Source: Mesorhizobium sp. WSM3859 (GTDB lineage: Bacteria; Pseudomonadota; Alphaproteobacteria; Rhizobiales; Rhizobiaceae). From it: a stretch of DNA of 64,000 bases. Location: contig NZ_NSGG01000012.1 in assembly GCF_002295065.1 (NCBI RefSeq), positions 62,001-126,000 on the forward strand, given 5' to 3'. The notes under the pieces are model-generated. The model saw nothing but the letters and a program-made list of their open reading frames with translations, was not told the origin of the DNA and did no database searches. Positions 34,392 to 42,348 of the stretch are shown piece after piece. Every line of letters starts with the position of its first letter. Position 1 is the first letter of the stretch. Both the position numbers and the translations under genes were made by a program.

Positions 34392-36191
34392 TCAAGCGGG
34401 CTGCGGCTTGATCTCCATGACGGGCTTTGCCGCAACGGCGGCTTTGCCGGTCACCACCTCGACGATGCCGCGGGCGATCTCGCGTTCGCCCATGATCACG
34501 ATGTCGGCGCCGAGGCCTTTCAGGTGCTCGACCTCGGCATCGGAATGGGCGCGGGCGATCACGTTGATCGCCGGATTGGCCGCGCGGGCCCTGAGCACAA
34601 TCTGCCCGGCCTCGAACGCATTGGGGATGGCGAGGATAAGCCGCTTGGCGCCTTCCGGATTGGCGGCCGAGAAGACGTCCGCATTGGCGGCGTTGCCGGC
34701 GACGGTTTCGACGCCGTCGCTCTTCAGCTTTGCCAGCGTCTTGTCGGCATCCTCGATGACCAGGAAGGGCAGGGCGGCTTCCTTCAGCGCCGCGCCCACA
34801 AGGCTGCCGACGCGGCCGTAGCCGATCAGGATGGAATGGCCGGCAAGCGCGGTCTTGGGCGGCGGGCCGTCTTCCTTGCCTGGAGCTGCCTGGACCGAAG
34901 CGACCTGGCCGGGCTCGGTGGCCGGGCCGATCGGCCTTGCCTCTTCGACCGGTGCCGTCTTGCCAGCGCGCTTTTCCAGCCACGGCTTCATCCAGTCGAC
35001 AACCAGGAACATCAGCGGATTGAGCAGGATCGAGAGGATGGCGCCCGCCAGGATCAGGTCGCGGCCCTGCTCGGGCAACAGCTTCAGGCCGACGCCAAGC
35101 TCGGCCAGGATGAAGGAGAATTCGCCGATCTGGGCAAGGCTCGCCGAAATCATCAGCGCGGTCGCGATCGGATGGCGGAAGGCGATGACGATGACGAAAG
35201 CGGCGATCGACTTGCCGATGATGATGATGGCCAGGGTGGCGAGGATCGGCAGGCCGTTGCTGATCAGGCTGAGTGGGTCGAACAGCATGCCGACCGAGAC
35301 GAAGAACAGCACAGAGAAGGCGTCGCGCAGCGGCAGCGATTCTTCCGCAGCGCGGTGGCTGAGCTCAGACTCGCTCATGATCATGCCGGCGAAGAACGCG
35401 CCGAGCGCCAGCGAGACGCCGAACAGCTTTGCCGCGCCGAAGGCGACGCCGAGCGCGATGGCCAGCACCGAAAGCCGGAACAGTTCGCGCGAGCCGGTAT
35501 GGGCGACGTAGTGCAGGATCCAGGGGATGACCCTGCGGCCGACCACCAGCATGACGACGACGAAGGCGGCGACCTTGGCGAGCGTGATGCCGACCACGCC
35601 CCATATGCCGTAGCTGGCGGGCAGCGAGAGCAGGCTCGTATGATCGTCGACCTGCGGCTGGCCGCCAAGCACGCCGGCGAGCGCGGGCAAAAGCACCAGC
35701 GCCAGCACCATGGCGAGGTCCTCGACGATCAGCCAGCCGACGGCGATGCGGCCACGCTCGGTCTCGATCAGCCGCCGCTCCTGCAGCGCGCGCAAAAGCA
35801 CCACGGTCGAGGCGACCGAAAGCGCTAGGCCGAAGACTAGGCCGGCGCCAAGCGACCAGCCCAGCAGCCAGGCAAGCCCGACGCCAAGCAGGGTTGCAAA
35901 ACCGATCTGCACGATCGCGCCCGGCACGGCGATGGCACGGACGGACAGGAGATCCTTCAGCGAAAAATGCAGGCCGACGCCGAACATCAAAAGGATGACG
36001 CCGATTTCCGCGAGCTCGTTGGCAAGGCTAGCGTCGGCGACGAAGCCCGGCGTGTTCGGCCCGACCAGCACGCCGGCGACAAGATAACCGACAAGCGGCG
36101 GAATGCGGAAACGGTTGGCTAAGGCCCCGAAGACGAAAGCAAGCCCCAGACCGGCGACGATGGTGGCGATAAGGGGCGTGTCATGCGGCAT
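34392..36191 (-). CDS. Kef/YbaL-type monovalent cation:proton antiporter
   Basis: 599 residues: a CPA2 antiporter membrane domain of about 12 spans (residues 1-400; GYLVAGVLVGP, LLMFGVGLHFSLKDL, GAFFAGMIMSES) followed by a linker rich in Pro/Ala and a TrkA-N/RCK nucleotide-binding domain (SILIGYGRVGSLVG ... GAKRLILAIPNAFEA). It probably exchanges K+ for H+ under nucleotide or redox control. The start at 36191 was chosen because the first membrane helix follows; the longer frame to 36347 has no family features. It converges with the AraC gene. Confidence 0.92.
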   Translation of the reverse strand: MPHDTPLIATIVAGLGLAFVFGALANRFRIPPLVGYLVAGVLVGPNTPGFVADASLANELAEIGVILLMFGVGLHFSLKDLLSVRAIAVPGAIVQIGFATLLGVGLAWLLGWSLGAGLVFGLALSVASTVVLLRALQERRLIETERGRIAVGWLIVEDLAMVLALVLLPALAGVLGGQPQVDDHTSLLSLPASYGIWGVVGITLAKVAAFVVVMLVVGRRVIPWILHYVAHTGSRELFRLSVLAIALGVAFGAAKLFGVSLALGAFFAGMIMSESELSHRAAEESLPLRDAFSVLFFVSVGMLFDPLSLISNGLPILATLAIIIIGKSIAAFVIVIAFRHPIATALMISASLAQIGEFSFILAELGVGLKLLPEQGRDLILAGAILSILLNPLMFLVVDWMKPWLEKRAGKTAPVEEARPIGPATEPGQVASVQAAPGKEDGPPPKTALAGHSILIGYGRVGSLVGAALKEAALPFLVIEDADKTLAKLKSDGVETVAGNAANADVFSAANPEGAKRLILAIPNAFEAGQIVLRARAANPAINVIARAHSDAEVEHLKGLGADIVIMGEREIARGIVEVVTGKAAVAAKPVMEIKPQPA

Positions 36192-36408
36192 TGTCTTTTG
36201 CGCGGCTTTCGAAAATTCACGATGTCGGATGGGCGCCCGCCGAGGCTGCCGCCTTTGGCAATATGGTGGAGGGAGCGGCGATGACGCAACCGCCGGCGCG
36301 CAGAAATCGACGCTGAGGCAGGGCGCGGCGCGCAAAATCAGCGCCACGCCGTCAAAGAGGCGGCTTCGAGGCCCTTTTCGGCCTTGAACCCGCTGCCTTT
36401 CGGCCGCT

Positions 36409-36849
36409 TTATGCGGCCTGCAGCAGGCTCTCGATATCCGAAATCGTGTGGTTGGTCAGCGTCTTCGGGATTTCGGCCTGCACCTTCTCGCTGACTTCCT
36501 TGTGCAGTTTCTGGCGCATCTCGCCAAGCACCTGCGGCGGCGCGATCAGCACGACCGCGTCGAACGCGCCACGATGCGCGAGCTTGTAGAGCCGGTCGGC
36601 AATGTCGATGGCGAAGCGTTCCTTGTTCAGGCGGTGCCAGTCGGTCTCCTCAACGGCGCTGCGAGGTCCCTCGTTGCCATACCGGCCCGGCTTGTCCGTG
36701 CCTTGCTCACGCGTCGCGGGATTCTCCTGCTCCATCTCCTGCACCACCTCCAGGTTCGGGAACTTGTTGTCGCCCTGGTTGCGCAGGAAAAGCGCCTTTT
36801 CGCCATCGGCCACGACGACCCACAATCCGTGCTTCAGCTTGATGTTCAT
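36409..36849 (-). CDS. Host attachment family protein
   Basis: 146 residues resembling the 'protein required for attachment to host cells' family: VVVADGEKALFLRN near the start and AFDAVVLIAPPQVLGEMRQKLHKEV in the middle, the latter like a eRF1/baeRF-type fold. The function is poorly known despite the name, which comes from Agrobacterium work. A very strong AAAGGAGGAAC ribosome site precedes the ATG. It is separated from the antiporter gene by 217 bases without a gene. Confidence 0.85.
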   Translation of the reverse strand: MNIKLKHGLWVVVADGEKALFLRNQGDNKFPNLEVVQEMEQENPATREQGTDKPGRYGNEGPRSAVEETDWHRLNKERFAIDIADRLYKLAHRGAFDAVVLIAPPQVLGEMRQKLHKEVSEKVQAEIPKTLTNHTISDIESLLQAA

Positions 36850-37266
36850 GGCGTTCCTCCTTTGCTTGCGGGTTGTCGACTGGTCGAGCCCAGGATCGAC
36901 AGAATGGATTGCTAGCCAAACGAGCCGCGAAGCAGGATTGTTCCGCTTGACGGCGATGCCTCGATCGCTCGCCGCAGATCAGGGCTGGGCGCTGACCGGC
37001 AAGGTCGGCTTTAATCTACTAAGTTAGTAGAATTTAGAAAAAACTGTTTTGCCGTTTTCCCGAGACGGTGCTAAAAATCGCGGCGGATCAAGGTGGTTTC
37101 TCACGCCGTTCTGGCTCTCTTATTCTCAAAGTAGAATTTTTTTCTCTTGCTCTTCGCGGCTGCGAAAAAGCGATTGCCTGCCGTTCGGCGACGCGCGAGT
37201 GCTTGCCTTCTGGTTTTTGGCCAGCCCGCGTAAAACTGCCAAACTGTTCCAGTATCGCTAATCGCC
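36850..37266 (+). promoter_or_regulatory. Regulatory region upstream of the cys operon
   Basis: 417 bases with no gene. It contains a perfect 17-bp palindrome at 37015-37031, a plausible promoter (TTGCCG at 37049-37054, 17-base spacer, TAAAAA at 37072-37077) and a second AGTAGAATTT at 37130-37139 that repeats the right half of the palindrome and its flank (37026-37035). The transcript leader to cysG would be about 180 bases. Confidence 0.5.
37015..37031. promoter_or_regulatory. Perfect palindromic operator candidate for the cys operon
   Basis: TCTACTAAGTTAGTAGA, eight bases on each side of a central G, ending 18 bases before the putative -35 element of cysG. It stands out in a GC-rich genome. 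Its place suggests a regulator of sulfur assimilation; I cannot name the protein. Confidence 0.65.
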
Positions 37267-38715
37267 ATGCCGCAAGCCAATACCAAGCTCAATGCCTTTC
37301 CCGTCTTCATGAGGGTCGACGGCCAAGCCGTAGCCATCGTCGGCAATGGCGAGGAAGCGCTCGCCAAGGCCAGGCTGCTTTCGCAGTCGAGCGCCGTGCT
37401 GCGCATCGTCGCCGACCATGCCAGTGGCGGGTTGCTGGATTTCATCGCATCGACCGGCGCCGTTCACATCAACGCAGCCTATGAGGCCGCGCATCTCCAG
37501 GGTGCTGCCCTGGTGTTCGCTGCGAGCGGTGATGAAGCCCTCGATCGCCGCGTCGTTGACGACGCGCGCTGGTTGGGCATTCCGGTCAATGCGGTAGACC
37601 AGCCAGAAATGTGCGATTTCTTCACTCCGGCGCTGGTGAACCGCGCGCCGGTGGCGATCGCCATCGGCACCGAAGGGGCCGGACCGGTTCTGGCGCAGAT
37701 GCTGCGTGGGCGCATCGACCGCATGCTGTCGCCGTCGCTCGGCCGGCTGGCGGCACTTGCCGCGTCATTTCGCGCTGCTGCCGAGCGGCTGCCGAAGGGA
37801 AATCGCCGCCGCCGCTTCTGGAGCGATTTCTTCGCCGGCGCGCCGGCCAAGGCTATCGAAGCCGGTGACCTCGCCCAGGCGCATGGCGCGGCGCTCGAAC
37901 TCCTGAGTGCGGATGCGTCGGCCGAGGGTCACATCGCGCTGGTCGGCGCCGGCCCCGGCGCGGAGGACTTGTTGACGCTGCGCGCGCACCGCCTGCTGAT
38001 GGAAGCCGATGCCATCGTCTATGACGCGCTGGTGCCGGAGGCGATCGTCGCCATGGGGCGCCGCGACGCCGAGCGCCTGCCGGTCGGCAAGCGCAAGGGC
38101 TGCCATTCCAAGAGCCAGGAAGAGATCAACGCATTGCTCATCGAACTCGGCCAAGCCGGCAAGCGCGTGGTGCGGTTGAAGTCGGGCGATCCGCTGGTGT
38201 TCGGCCGCGCCGGCGAGGAAATGGCGGCGCTGCGCGAGGCCGGCATCGCCTATGAGGTGGTTCCGGGCGTTACCGCCGCCTTTGCCGCGGCCGCCGATTT
38301 CGAATTGCCGCTGACGCTGCGCGGTGTTTCGTCCTCCATGGTGTTCACCACCGGCCACGATCTCAAGGGCAACTCGCTGCCCGATTGGGCCAAGCTCGCC
38401 ATCTCGGGCGCCACGGTCGCTGTCTATATGGGCCGTTCGGTCGCGGCGGAAGTCGCTGGCCGGCTGATCGAAGCCGGGCTGTCGCCGGACACCGCCGTCG
38501 CCGTTGTCGAGAATGCCAGCCTCGGCAACCGGCGCCGTTTCCACGGCACGCTCGCCGACCTGCCGTCACTGGAAGAGCGCGCCGACCTCACCGGCCCGGT
38601 CATGACCATCATTGGCGATGCGGTCGCGGGCGCCAACTTCGAACAATCTGAGCCGCTCGCGGCACATAAGCATGAGGGAGCGGCTTCAGCCGTCGCCGAA
38701 GGAGTCGAGCAATGA
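37267..38715 (+). CDS. cysG: Siroheme synthase
   Basis: 482 residues. The N-terminal half (1-215; VAIVGNGEEALAKARLLSQS) is the precorrin-2 dehydrogenase/sirohydrochlorin ferrochelatase part. The C-terminal half (about 220-465; HIALVGAGPGAEDLLTLRAHRLL, VVRLKSGDPLVFGRAGEE, VVPGVTAAFAAAA) is the uroporphyrinogen-III C-methyltransferase. Together they make siroheme, the cofactor of the sulfite reductase encoded two genes later. The stop overlaps the next start (ATGA). Confidence 0.95.
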   Translation: MPQANTKLNAFPVFMRVDGQAVAIVGNGEEALAKARLLSQSSAVLRIVADHASGGLLDFIASTGAVHINAAYEAAHLQGAALVFAASGDEALDRRVVDDARWLGIPVNAVDQPEMCDFFTPALVNRAPVAIAIGTEGAGPVLAQMLRGRIDRMLSPSLGRLAALAASFRAAAERLPKGNRRRRFWSDFFAGAPAKAIEAGDLAQAHGAALELLSADASAEGHIALVGAGPGAEDLLTLRAHRLLMEADAIVYDALVPEAIVAMGRRDAERLPVGKRKGCHSKSQEEINALLIELGQAGKRVVRLKSGDPLVFGRAGEEMAALREAGIAYEVVPGVTAAFAAAADFELPLTLRGVSSSMVFTTGHDLKGNSLPDWAKLAISGATVAVYMGRSVAAEVAGRLIEAGLSPDTAVAVVENASLGNRRRFHGTLADLPSLEERADLTGPVMTIIGDAVAGANFEQSEPLAAHKHEGAASAVAEGVEQ

Positions 38716-39017
38716 AGGTTCTGACCGCGAACAGGCTCTCCGATGGAATCGCCGTCTGGTACGCCGATGGCGGCTGGGCGGAGACGGTGGGTCATGCGGA
38801 TATCGCGCATGACAAGGCGGCGGAGGACCGGCTGGAAGCGATCGGCGCAGCGGCCTACGCCAACAATGAGGTGGTCGACGTCAACCTGATCGACGTCGAA
38901 GTGGTCGATGGCCTGGCCGAGCCGGTGCGGCTGCGCGAAAAGATCCGCGCCGCGGGGCCGACCATCCGCACCGATCTTGGCAAGCAGGCGGCCCCGGAAG
39001 CGATCCAGGCCGCTTAA
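38712..39017 (+). CDS. DUF2849 protein of the sulfite reductase operon
   Basis: 101 residues (MKVLTANRLSDGIAVWYADGGWAETVGHADIA), matching the DUF2849 type found between cysG and cysI in alphaproteobacteria. It overlaps cysG by four bases, so translation is coupled. Its fixed place suggests a part in sulfite reductase assembly or activity, but no reaction is known. Confidence 0.85.
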   Translation: MKVLTANRLSDGIAVWYADGGWAETVGHADIAHDKAAEDRLEAIGAAAYANNEVVDVNLIDVEVVDGLAEPVRLREKIRAAGPTIRTDLGKQAAPEAIQAA

Positions 39018-39061
39018 GATTTGAAGTAAAGAGCGGGCGGACGCGCCCGGAAAGACGAAGC

Positions 39062-40732
39062 ATGTACCGCTACGACGAGTTCGACCAGGATTTCGTACAC
39101 GCCCGCGTCGCCGAGTTCAGCGACCAGGTGCAGCGCCGGCTTGCCGGCGAGATCACGGAGGACCAGTTCCGGCCGCTCAGGCTGATGAACGGCGTCTATC
39201 TGCAACTGCACGCCTATATGCTGCGCATCGCCGTGCCCTACGGCACGCTGAACAGCAGGCAGTTGCGCATGCTCGGCCATATCGCGCGCAAATACGACAA
39301 GGGCTACGGCCACTTCACCACGCGCCAGAACATCCAGTTCAACTGGCCGGCGCTGTCGGACATTCCGGCGATCCTGGCTGATCTCGCCAGCGTCGAGATG
39401 CACGCGATCCAGACCAGCGGCAACTGCATCCGCAACGTCACCGCCGACCATTTCGCGGGTGCCGCCGCCGATGAGGTCGCCGATCCGCGGCCCTATGCGG
39501 AAATCCTGCGTCAATGGTCTTCGGTGCATCCGGAGTTTTCTTTCCTGCCGCGCAAGTTCAAGATTGCGGTCACGGGCGCCGAGCGCGACCGCGCCGCCAT
39601 CCAGACGCATGACATCGGCCTGCACTTGAAGAAGAACGCGGCCGGCGAGCTCGGCTTTGCGGTCTATGTCGGCGGCGGCCAGGGCCGCACCCCGATGGTG
39701 GCCAAGAAGATCCGCGACTTTCTGCCGGAAGCCGATCTTCTGTCCTATTGCACGGCGATCCTGCGCGTTTACAATCTCTATGGCCGCCGCGACAACAAGT
39801 ACAAGGCGCGCATCAAGATCCTGGTGCATGAGACCGGCGTCGAGGAGATCACGCGCCAGATCGAGTCCGAATGGCAGGAGCTGAAGGACGCCGAGCTGAA
39901 GCTGCCGGAGGCCGACATTCAGGCCATCAACGCCTATTTCGCGCCGCCCGCCCTGACGGATAGGCCTGAAGGCGATGCGCTGGTTAAGCAGGCGCGCCTC
40001 GATTCCAAGAGCTTTTCGGAATGGCTCGACCAGAATGTCGTGACGCATCGCCACCCCGACTATGCGGCGGTCACCGTCTCGCTCAAGGGCATCGGCGAGG
40101 TGCCGGGCGATGCCACCGACAGCCAGATGGAGGCGGTGGCCGACATCGCCGAGAAATACGCCTTCGACGAACTGCGGGTCAGCCATGAGCAGAACCTGAT
40201 CCTGCCTCATGTGGCGCGCGCCGACCTGAAGACGGTCTATGACGCGCTGGTCGAGATCGGCCTCGCGACCGCCAATTCCAACCTGATCAGCGACATCATC
40301 TCGTGCCCGGGCCTGGATTATTGCGCGCTGGCCACGGCCCGATCCATTCCGATCGCGCAGGAAATCTCGCAGCGCTTCGCCTCGCTGGAGCGGCAGCGCG
40401 AGATCGGCGAGTTGAAACTGAAGATCTCCGGCTGCATCAACGCCTGTGGCCACCACCATGTCGGCCATATCGGCATTCTGGGCGTCGAGAAGAAGGGCTC
40501 CGAGCTCTACCAGGTGACGCTTGGCGGCTCGGCCGACGAGAACACCTCCGTGGGCGAGATCATCGGCCGCGGCTTTTCATCGGAAGAGATCACCGATGCC
40601 ATCGAGCAGATCGTCGATACCTATCTCGGCCTTCGGCTCAGTCCCGACGAACGTTTTATCGACGCCTACCGCAGAGTCGGTCCCGCGCCGTTCAAGGAGG
40701 CGCTCTATGCTGGCGAAACCAAGGCCGCTTGA
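39062..40732 (+). CDS. cysI: Sulfite reductase hemoprotein (nitrite/sulfite reductase family)
   Basis: 556 residues with two ferredoxin-like repeats and the siroheme/4Fe-4S ligand Cys residues CPGLDYC and CINACGHH in the C-terminal third. Arg and Lys in the substrate pocket are suggested by HFTTRQNIQFNW and SGNCIRNVTADHF. It reduces sulfite to sulfide with six electrons. No flavoprotein subunit (CysJ) is encoded here, so electrons probably come from a ferredoxin or another donor. Its 3' end overlaps cysH by 26 bases. Confidence 0.93.
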   Translation: MYRYDEFDQDFVHARVAEFSDQVQRRLAGEITEDQFRPLRLMNGVYLQLHAYMLRIAVPYGTLNSRQLRMLGHIARKYDKGYGHFTTRQNIQFNWPALSDIPAILADLASVEMHAIQTSGNCIRNVTADHFAGAAADEVADPRPYAEILRQWSSVHPEFSFLPRKFKIAVTGAERDRAAIQTHDIGLHLKKNAAGELGFAVYVGGGQGRTPMVAKKIRDFLPEADLLSYCTAILRVYNLYGRRDNKYKARIKILVHETGVEEITRQIESEWQELKDAELKLPEADIQAINAYFAPPALTDRPEGDALVKQARLDSKSFSEWLDQNVVTHRHPDYAAVTVSLKGIGEVPGDATDSQMEAVADIAEKYAFDELRVSHEQNLILPHVARADLKTVYDALVEIGLATANSNLISDIISCPGLDYCALATARSIPIAQEISQRFASLERQREIGELKLKISGCINACGHHHVGHIGILGVEKKGSELYQVTLGGSADENTSVGEIIGRGFSSEEITDAIEQIVDTYLGLRLSPDERFIDAYRRVGPAPFKEALYAGETKAA

Positions 40733-41471
40733 CCGTATTGTCGACGCCGAGGCCGGCATCGCCGCCGAAGCGGCGGGGCTCGACGCGCTGCTCGGCCATC
40801 TGAAGCCGATCGAGATCATCGAGCGCGCGGCGCGCGAATCCTTCCGCGGCGAGGTCGCGGCGGTGTCGTCCTTCGGCGCGGATTCGGCGGTGCTGCTGCA
40901 CATGATTTCGGAGATCGACCGCTCAACGCCGGTGATCTTCCTCGACACCGGCAAGCATTTCGAGGAGACGCTCGGCTATCGCGACGCGCTGGTCGCCGAT
41001 TTCGGCCTGACGGATATAAGGGTGATCAACCCGGACGAGACGGCGCTCGAACGCGTCGACCCGACCGGCCAGCTCAACGAGACCGACACCGACGCCTGCT
41101 GCAACGTGCGCAAGGTGGAGCCCTTGGCGCGCGGCGTCGAGCCGTTCCGTGCCTGGTTCACCGGGCGCAAGCGCTTCCAGGCTTCGACGCGCGCGGCGCT
41201 GCCCGTCTTCGAGGCGGTCGGCTCGCGCATCCGCATCAATCCGCTGGCGCATTGGACGACCTCGGACCAGGCCGACTATATGCGCGCGCATGCGCTGCGC
41301 GAAAATCCGCTGGTCGCCTATGGCTACCTCTCGATCGGCTGCTTCCCCTGCACACAGCCGGTGCAGCCCGGTGAGGACGCGCGCAGCGGCCGTTGGGCCG
41401 GCCACGCCAAGACCGAGTGCGGCATTCATCTCTCCGGACTGGAGAAGTCGCTGACCGACGCCTCGCTTTAA
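40707..41471 (+). CDS. cysH: Assimilatory adenylyl-sulfate (APS) reductase
   Basis: 254 residues. The nucleotide-binding region is AAVSSFGADSAVLLHM. Two Cys pairs typical of the 4Fe-4S APS-reducing type are visible, DACCNVRKVEPL and GCFPCTQPV, together with the C-terminal KTECGIH that holds the catalytic Cys. So this enzyme should reduce APS rather than PAPS, with thioredoxin as donor. AAGGAGG precedes the ATG at 40707, which lies within the end of cysI. Confidence 0.94.
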   Translation: MLAKPRPLDRIVDAEAGIAAEAAGLDALLGHLKPIEIIERAARESFRGEVAAVSSFGADSAVLLHMISEIDRSTPVIFLDTGKHFEETLGYRDALVADFGLTDIRVINPDETALERVDPTGQLNETDTDACCNVRKVEPLARGVEPFRAWFTGRKRFQASTRAALPVFEAVGSRIRINPLAHWTTSDQADYMRAHALRENPLVAYGYLSIGCFPCTQPVQPGEDARSGRWAGHAKTECGIHLSGLEKSLTDASL

Positions 41472-41614
41472 GGATACGCCGATATTCAGGTGAGGCCGGC
41501 CTGCAAATGGCGACTTCCTGCGCTTCCGGTGCTCACGTACTTCAAGTACGCTCCGCTCCGGTTCTCGGAAGCCACCATTTTCGGCTCGGCCTGACCTGAA
41601 TCTCGACATATCCT
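41471..41614. repeat. 144-bp imperfect palindrome inside the cys operon
   Basis: The two halves (41471-41542 and 41543-41614) are reverse complements of one another at most positions, with perfect blocks such as AGGATA, ATTCAGGT and AGGCCG near the ends and CGTACTT / AAGTACG at the centre. It begins at the last base of the cysH stop codon. The central GCTCACGTACTTCAAGTACGC type is a repeat I recall from Mesorhizobium intergenic regions (RIME/MITE-like). As RNA it would fold into one long hairpin before the last gene of the operon. Confidence 0.8.
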
Positions 41615-41642
41615 TGGAATCTTTGGCACTTTAGGATTTTTG

Positions 41643-42182
41643 ATGACTGGATCGACTATAGCGGGGACCCGCCTCTGGACCCCGGACGGTTTTCGCGAGG
41701 ATGAGTGGACGCACGCCGAAAGTGCCGAGGCGCTTGCCGGCAATGGCCGTTTCATCCTGCCGCTGCAGGCTTTTCTCGGGCTGGATGAAGAAGTCCGCAA
41801 GTCAGCCAAGGAACGCCTCGGGGTGCTGCTGCAGCCGGGCGACGAGCTCGACAAGATAACCGGCCTGCTGGACCAGCTGTCGCTGGTGGCGCTCGCCTTC
41901 CCGGCCTTCAATGACGGCCGCTCCTTCTCCAAGGGCGAATTGCTGCGCGCCCGGCATCATTTCAAGGGCGCGGTGCGCGCCACCGGCCAGGTGCTAGTCG
42001 ACCAGCTTCCGCATATGCTGCGGCTCGGCTTCGACGAGTTCGAGGTCTCCAATCCAGTGCTGTTGAAGCGGCTGGAGGAAGGCCGCATCGGCGGCCTGCC
42101 GGTCCATTACCAGCCGGCCGTGGAGCCGGAGCCCAAGGGGCCTAAATATTCCTGGCGGCGTAAGCGCGCTGGATCAGAATGA
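41643..42182 (+). CDS. DUF934 protein of the sulfite reductase operon
   Basis: 179 residues. The region ALAFPAFNDGRSFSKGELLRARHHFKGAVRATGQVLVDQLPHMLRLGFDEFEV is the hallmark of DUF934, which follows cysH in many proteobacteria. The reaction is not known; the context ties it to sulfite reduction. The start is the ATG at 41643 with TAGGAT upstream; an in-frame TTG lies directly before it. Confidence 0.87.
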   Translation: MTGSTIAGTRLWTPDGFREDEWTHAESAEALAGNGRFILPLQAFLGLDEEVRKSAKERLGVLLQPGDELDKITGLLDQLSLVALAFPAFNDGRSFSKGELLRARHHFKGAVRATGQVLVDQLPHMLRLGFDEFEVSNPVLLKRLEEGRIGGLPVHYQPAVEPEPKGPKYSWRRKRAGSE

Positions 42183-42201
42183 CGTTCGGTTGAAACGTCA
42201 T
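42179..42201 (+). terminator. Hairpin over the stop codon of the last cys gene
   Basis: ATGACGTT (42179-42186) and AACGTCAT (42194-42201) form an 8-bp stem with a 7-base loop that includes the DUF934 stop codon. No T-run follows, so termination here is only possible. Confidence 0.3.
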
Positions 42202-42222
42202 CCCTGATCCAGTCCTTTGCCG

Positions 42223-42263
42223 GAGCATGATCTTTTCCGAACCCTCGGTCCGGGATCATGCTC
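42223..42263. repeat. REP-like palindrome, GAGCATGATC family
   Basis: GAGCATGATC and GATCATGCTC, 10-bp perfect arms around TTTTCCGAACCCTCGGTCCGG (42233-42253). This motif is widespread between genes in Mesorhizobium as I recall it, and its arms are like those at 17408-17456. Confidence 0.65.
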
Positions 42264-42348
42264 TGGCTAACGCAACGGCATCTTTACAAGGCGCTTCAGC
42301 AAGCATTCTCTCCAGGTAACGGACGGAAAGATCCGCCGGGAGGGAACC

